From positions 1 to 19,096 of the forward strand of contig DLKG01000035.1 of the NCBI GenBank assembly GCA_002490315.1: 19,096 nucleotides of DNA, written 5' to 3'. Shown here piece by piece: positions 14,965 to 19,096 of the stretch. The translations under genes and the position numbers were made by a program. Position 1 is the stretch's first letter, and each line of letters starts with the position of its first letter. The stretch is from Prevotella sp. UBA7594. Its GTDB lineage: Bacteria; Bacteroidota; Bacteroidia; Bacteroidales; Bacteroidaceae. The notes beneath the pieces are model-generated. The model did not search any database. It saw only the letters and a program-made list of their open reading frames with translations, and was not told where the DNA came from.

Positions 14965-16941
14965 TCACACACCGAACAGACGCTCCATCTCCGACTGCTG
15001 CAGGATGGTGAGTATCTTCTTGCCGTCGGGCGTGTAATTGAAGTTGGCACAGGCGAAGAGGTCGTTGACGATGTTCTCCATCTCGTCGTTGGAAAGCACC
15101 TGCCCGTAGGTGACGGCTGCACTGCGCGCAAGTTGCAAAGCTATGGAGTGGTTGATGTCGTCGATTGCCGACGTCGACTTGTCGCGAGCCGACGCCACGA
15201 GATCCTGCACAAGCGACACGTAGTCGAGACCGTCAAGTCCGGCTGGCACGGCAATGATGTCATAGCCGTCGCCGCTTGCCGTAAGGCTGAAGCCCAAGTC
15301 ATGCATCTCCGGCATCACTGCCTCAGCCACTATCTTGTCGGCAGGGTTGAACGCCACCTTTTCCGGGAACAGTAGCTTCTGCGAGCATGGCTTGTGCTGG
15401 CTCATCTGGCGGATGTAGCCCTCATAGAGGATGCGGATATGTGCGCGATGCTGATCGACAAGCATCAGTCCGGACTTCACGGCGGTCATGATGTAGCGCC
15501 CCTTGTATTGATAATGTACGGGCGACTTCTCCTCTATCGGACTTTCCGACGCTGCCGCGCTCACCATGTCGGACGAGAGCGATGACACAGCAATCTCATC
15601 CGACGGATTGTCAAAGCCTTCTTTCGCTCCGCCTGCATCCATCCCGGCGGAGGAAAACGGAGCGGAGTCGTCGCCTGCCATCTCGGCAAAGCGGCGAGAA
15701 CGGAGCACCTGCCCTTCGCCGCTGCCGTCGAAGAGCGTCGCCTGGCGTGGCTGTCTTGCAGCGCCGGTATTGGCGGCAAAGAGACTCTCCCACTCGTTGG
15801 CGGAAGACGACGTGCGGGCCTGTGGCTCATGGAACGGATTGTAGGCGGGATTGTACTGCACCTTCGGGGCGTGTGCTTCGGAAGGCCCGTCGGGAGACAA
15901 GGATGGAATGTCGGGCTGCCCCTCAGTGTCGAACTCTATCGCCGTGACGGAATTGAACATCCCGACGGCATCCTTGACGGCGGCAGCAAGAATCTGCCAT
16001 ATCGTCTGCTCGTTCTCAAACTTTATCTCGGTCTTCGTCGGATGGATGTTGACGTCGATGTTCTGCGGCTCCACGGTGAAATAGAGAAAATAAGGCACCT
16101 GCTCGCCTTCCGGCACAAGACGCTCGTACGCCGTCATCACGGCCTTGTTGAAATAAAGGTGCTTCATGTAGCGCCCGTTGACGAAGAAGAACTGCCTTGC
16201 CCCTTTCTTGCGCGCCGATTCTGGCTTGCCGACGAAACCGCTGATGTGGCACATAGTGGTGTCGACGTCGACGGGCAGGAGCTGCGGATTGATTTTCTTG
16301 CCGAAGACGTCGACAATGCGCTGGCGCATACCGCCCGCCTTGAGATTGTAGAGCTCGTTCTGGTTGTTGTAGAGCGTGAATGAGATTTCGGGATAGACAA
16401 GGGCGATGCGCTCGAAGGCGGTCACGATGTTGTTGAGCTCCGTAGTGTTCGACTTCAGAAACTTGCGGCGCACGGGTACGTTGTAGAAGAGATTGCTCAC
16501 CGTGAAGTTGCTGCCGACAGGACATGACACGGGTTCCTGACTGACGAAGCGCGAGCCGGCTATCGTCAGGGACGTGCCAATGTCGTCGTCGGGACGGCGC
16601 GTGCGCAACTCCACCTGCGCCACTGCCGCTATGGAGGCGAGAGCCTCACCGCGAAATCCCATGGTGTGGAGATTGAAGAGATCGCCAGCCTGGCGTATCT
16701 TCGACGTGGCATGACGCTCAAACGACAGGCGGGCGTCGGTCTCCGACATGCCCTTGCCGTTGTCGATGACCTGTATGGACGTGCGCCCCGAATCGACACA
16801 CACCACGTTGACCACCGTCGCCCCGGCGTCGATGGAGTTTTCAACAAGCTCCTTGATGACACTCGCCGGACGCTGTATGACCTCACCGGCGGCTATCTGG
16901 TTGGCAACGGAGTCGGGAAGAAGTTGGATAATATCATTCAT
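14965..16941 (-). CDS. mutL: DNA mismatch repair protein MutL
   Basis: This 658-residue protein has the full GHKL ATPase of MutL at its N-terminus: VANQIAAGEVIQRPASVIKE, ELVENSIDAG with the catalytic-type Glu31 and Mg-binding Asn35, DNGKGM (~60-65), RHATSKI (~76-82) and GFRGEA (~95-100). The transducer domain follows to ~330, then a low-complexity linker (~350-470) and the C-terminal dimerization domain. MutL couples mismatch recognition by MutS to strand cutting. In the C-terminal domain the place of the metal-binding DQHA-x-x-E motif reads DQHRAHIR (from 496), and the usual C-terminal CPxGRP-like site reads NYTPDGKK, so its endonuclease activity is doubtful. It is the last gene of a three-gene minus-strand cluster, 33 bp after a small membrane-protein gene. 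Confidence 0.98.
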   Translation of the reverse strand: MNDIIQLLPDSVANQIAAGEVIQRPASVIKELVENSIDAGATVVNVVCVDSGRTSIQVIDNGKGMSETDARLSFERHATSKIRQAGDLFNLHTMGFRGEALASIAAVAQVELRTRRPDDDIGTSLTIAGSRFVSQEPVSCPVGSNFTVSNLFYNVPVRRKFLKSNTTELNNIVTAFERIALVYPEISFTLYNNQNELYNLKAGGMRQRIVDVFGKKINPQLLPVDVDTTMCHISGFVGKPESARKKGARQFFFVNGRYMKHLYFNKAVMTAYERLVPEGEQVPYFLYFTVEPQNIDVNIHPTKTEIKFENEQTIWQILAAAVKDAVGMFNSVTAIEFDTEGQPDIPSLSPDGPSEAHAPKVQYNPAYNPFHEPQARTSSSANEWESLFAANTGAARQPRQATLFDGSGEGQVLRSRRFAEMAGDDSAPFSSAGMDAGGAKEGFDNPSDEIAVSSLSSDMVSAAASESPIEEKSPVHYQYKGRYIMTAVKSGLMLVDQHRAHIRILYEGYIRQMSQHKPCSQKLLFPEKVAFNPADKIVAEAVMPEMHDLGFSLTASGDGYDIIAVPAGLDGLDYVSLVQDLVASARDKSTSAIDDINHSIALQLARSAAVTYGQVLSNDEMENIVNDLFACANFNYTPDGKKILTILQQSEMERLFGV

Positions 16942-16974
16942 GTCTATATATACCTTTTATATATACATACAATG

Positions 16975-17223
16975 TTAAACGGAATAAAGCACGACGAGAA
17001 GGGCAAGCAGCAGCACAAGTGCTGCCGCAAGGAGCCATCTGAAGAGCGGCTGCGACGTACTGCGGCGACGCCCACCTGCATTGGAAGAAGCATCAGCCAA
17101 CGACTGCTCCGCCAACTGCTCGGGCGACACGCCACGACGCAAGCCGTCGAGAATGTCGCGACGCTCGTCGGAAAAACGAAACGTATGATGAAAGCCGCGT
17201 GGGCGGCGATTGCCGAAATACAT
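16975..17223 (-). CDS. Small tail-anchored membrane protein, unknown function
   Basis: This 82-residue protein has a basic start (MYFGNRRPRGFHHTFRFSDE), a short charged middle and one C-terminal membrane span (~60-81, WLLAAALVLLLALLVVLYSV), predicting an N-in tail-anchored inner-membrane protein. The RRPRxFHH start resembles short conserved proteins I associate with this position in Bacteroidota genomes, between OstA-like and MutL genes; that recollection cannot be checked here. Gaps of 25 bp (upstream) and 33 bp (downstream) imply cotranscription. No enzymatic motif is present. Confidence 0.8.
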   Translation of the reverse strand: MYFGNRRPRGFHHTFRFSDERRDILDGLRRGVSPEQLAEQSLADASSNAGGRRRSTSQPLFRWLLAAALVLLLALLVVLYSV

Positions 17224-17248
17224 AGTGATTTAAGATTATTTCAACGCC

Positions 17249-18901
17249 CTACTCCAGCGTCTGCAGCGGAGCCTCGCGCCGACGCTGCTCACGCAGTTCG
17301 GTGCCTGCCGCCTTGCCGCGCCAGTTGAAGACGTCGTTCTTGTCGAGCGGACGAATATAGTCGAACCACGCGAACTCCGGCAGCTTATACCTCTCGGGCG
17401 GTATCTGCGTGATGGGGTACATCGTGCCTATCGACTTCGATGCCCACATCTTCTGCAGCTTACGCTCTGCCGAGACATACATGCGGAGCGTGTCGGTCTC
17501 AAGATAGTTGAGTTCGGTGAGAGTAGAGTCGCGCGAGTCGGCATTGTAGTAGACCGACTTCACATTGCCCGTGGCATCGGCACGCCTCACTGCGCCATCG
17601 ATGAAATAAGCATCCATGCGCTTCGACGAAACCTGATTGAAATGGTTTTGCTCGTCCACCTTCTCCACGGAGAGAGCCTGACCGATGATTTCCGCCTTGC
17701 GCACCGTTGAATCGTTCATGTAGACACGTATCTCCTCACCGAGAAGCTGGCGCCCGAGATTCCATGCGATAGGGTCGCGATACATCGTCATGCACGAGTC
17801 GGCGGAGTTGAACACCAGCGAGTCGCACACTGCCTGCACGTCGTTGCGGAAAGCACGCACATGGCGGAAGGCATGTACCTTACGGTAGACGGAGTCGGTT
17901 TTTATGTTGAACGTGTAGAGCTTCATGGAGTCGGCGTGCATGTAGAGCGTGTCCTTCTGCGAATAGTCGAGCATGAGGGCGCGCTTCGTGGCATAGCCGT
18001 AGCCGACAGTGTCGTTGTAGAACAGTCGTCCGCAGCGCAGTTCGTTCTTGTTCTTCTTGTCGACAAAGACAACATTGCCGAAGCCCTCGTTGTTGCCGTT
18101 GGAGCTGTCATGATAGAGCGAGTCGCCAGTGATGGTCTTCTCGCCGTCAACCACCGTAGAGCGTCCGAAGAGCTGCGAGCGGTTGGTGCGGCTGTTGGTG
18201 TAGGCATCAGTGGTGTGGATGACGGTGCCTTTCGTATGGATAGTGGAAGGTCCGGTAACGTGGGCGATGCGTGTGCGCGTGTCGTAGTAGAGCGAATCGG
18301 TGTTGATAATGTTGTCGGCACTGTGCATCTTCACTCCGTAGAAGAACGCCGCCTTACGCGTGGCAGTGTTGTACTCGCCCCAGTCGCTGACGAGGCGATC
18401 CTTGCCGTCCACCAACTTGCCGCCCTCAAAGAAGTAGGCATTGTCGTAGAGGCGGTCGTAGTCGAGCGAGTCGGTGTAGAGAGTCTGCGTGCGATGCTTG
18501 AGCACCACGTCGCGGCGCGCGTGCATCATCTGGTCGGCACCGATGTAGTCGGCATACTCACACGTGAGCGAGAGCGTGTCGCCCTGTTTGAAGTGCACGT
18601 GACCGAAAGCCTCAACAGAGTTGGCCTCCTGATAGAAGTAGGCGCTGTCACACCACAGCTGCGCACCGGCGTGCGTGAAGTGAACCTTGCCTTTGAGAAT
18701 CTGCGCGTCAGGCACGGCACTGTAAATATCATAACGTAGTTCGTCGGCGTGAACGAGATAAACACGCTCGTCGGTCTTCTTGCGCTTCTTTGACTTTGGC
18801 GCAGCCATTGCCCACATTAGGCAAAAGCCAAAAAAGCATAGAACGGCAAGCAAAGCCGTTCTATGCCATCTATATGTAATCGGGGAATTTTTCTTTTCCA
18901 T
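17249..18901 (-). CDS. OstA/LptA-like LPS-transport-related protein
   Basis: This 550-residue protein has an N-terminal signal or anchor (about 14-33), a Lys-rich stretch, then repeated beta-jellyroll-like OstA units. The opening unit shows VHADELRYDIY, ILKGKVHFTHAGAQLWCDSA and VEAFGHVHFKQGDTL, and many further units carry the D-S-L-x-Y-D pattern (TDSLDYD, TDSLYYD, GDSLYHD). In Proteobacteria LptA and LptD domains of this fold bridge lipopolysaccharide across the periplasm; Bacteroidota have longer OstA-like proteins of this kind. It probably works in LPS or envelope lipid export. It begins the cluster with the small membrane gene and mutL. The start at 18901 is the one that provides a positively charged N-terminus before the hydrophobic segment. 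The exact transport step is inferred. Confidence 0.88.
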   Translation of the reverse strand: MEKKNSPITYRWHRTALLAVLCFFGFCLMWAMAAPKSKKRKKTDERVYLVHADELRYDIYSAVPDAQILKGKVHFTHAGAQLWCDSAYFYQEANSVEAFGHVHFKQGDTLSLTCEYADYIGADQMMHARRDVVLKHRTQTLYTDSLDYDRLYDNAYFFEGGKLVDGKDRLVSDWGEYNTATRKAAFFYGVKMHSADNIINTDSLYYDTRTRIAHVTGPSTIHTKGTVIHTTDAYTNSRTNRSQLFGRSTVVDGEKTITGDSLYHDSSNGNNEGFGNVVFVDKKNKNELRCGRLFYNDTVGYGYATKRALMLDYSQKDTLYMHADSMKLYTFNIKTDSVYRKVHAFRHVRAFRNDVQAVCDSLVFNSADSCMTMYRDPIAWNLGRQLLGEEIRVYMNDSTVRKAEIIGQALSVEKVDEQNHFNQVSSKRMDAYFIDGAVRRADATGNVKSVYYNADSRDSTLTELNYLETDTLRMYVSAERKLQKMWASKSIGTMYPITQIPPERYKLPEFAWFDYIRPLDKNDVFNWRGKAAGTELREQRRREAPLQTLE

Positions 18902-18930
18902 TCAAAACTCAAAATTCCTAATTAAAAAAC

Positions 18931-19075
18931 TCAGAATGAGAAACTCAGAATTAAAGGAATCAGAACAAGAAACTCAAGATTAAAGAAATCTGAATGAGAA
19001 ATTCTGGATTGAAGAAATCAGAACAAGAAACTTTGGATTGAAAGATTCAGAACGAGAAATTCGAGATTGAAGAAA
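18931..19075. repeat. 29-bp tandem repeat, five copies
   Basis: Five head-to-tail, degenerate copies of TCAGAACAAGAAACTCAAGA plus TTAAAGAAA begin at 18931, 18960, 18989, 19018 and 19047, each exactly 29 bp. The copies differ at several positions (for example AACTC or AATTC). They are directly followed by three copies of a 7-bp TCCTAAC-like unit at 19076-19096. There are no spacers, so it is not a CRISPR. It lies 30 bp upstream of the OstA-like start codon, within its promoter or leader, and its length is not a multiple of three. Confidence 0.92.
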
Positions 19076-19096
19076 TCCTAACTCCTAATTCCTAAC

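Noticed and set aside
18931-19075. Possible CRISPR array at the right edge
   Set aside because: The 29-bp units are contiguous with no unique spacers and drift in sequence, so this is a tandem repeat; no cas genes are present.

Overview
The window looks like chromosomal DNA from a Bacteroidota organism, most likely a Prevotella or close relative of the Prevotellaceae. The evidence is a SusC/RagA-type TonB-dependent transporter, promoter -7 elements of the Bacteroidota type (TAnnTTTG) before several genes, AT-rich leaders instead of strong Shine-Dalgarno sites, an OstA-like/small membrane protein/MutL gene trio, and a secreted protein with a Prevotella-style C-terminal tail ending in GIYIQNGKKVVVR. 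Coding DNA is fairly GC-rich by eye and gaps are AT-rich. I see no phage, plasmid, IS transposase, CRISPR or defence genes.

Layout. (1) 1-4477: the start of a glycan-uptake locus. A susC-like gene (running off the left edge) is divergent from a LacI-family regulator followed by an MFS sugar transporter. They share a 311-bp control region with a -7 box for each direction and a palindrome with a central CG that could be the operator. (2) 4478-5063: a gene-free convergent gap with a 175-bp inverted-repeat element, a strong bidirectional terminator and a 22-bp tandem repeat. (3) 5064-10846, minus strand: a secreted GH2 beta-galactosidase, an SGNH-type exported protein and an MBOAT O-acyltransferase. 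The last two form a classic pair for O-acetylating a surface or exported polysaccharide. (4) 10923-11104: a complete tRNA-Tyr unit with its own promoter and terminator. (5) 11261-13352, minus: a secreted protein with two tandem copies of a ~170-residue domain and a type IX-like tail, followed by a 68-residue small protein of the Bacteroidota Y-x-x-P...LAGS type. (6) 13513-14886, minus: an OmpA-family outer-membrane protein with promoter, long leader and terminator. (7) 14965-18901, minus: an OstA/LptA-like protein, a small tail-anchored membrane protein and MutL, tightly spaced. Just upstream lie five copies of a 29-bp tandem repeat.

How they fit together: the left part senses, imports and takes up a sugar, probably an alpha-glucan or disaccharide, although the substrate is not proven here. 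The middle operon trims galactosides and appears to acetylate an envelope glycan. The right part is envelope housekeeping plus mismatch repair. Most genes are ordinary for the lineage. The points most worth a second look are the inverted-repeat element and two minisatellites, the 68-residue small protein beside the duplicated secreted protein, the GH2-SGNH-MBOAT operon, and a MutL whose C-terminal endonuclease motif looks degenerate. I did not find convincing evidence of a wholly new system.
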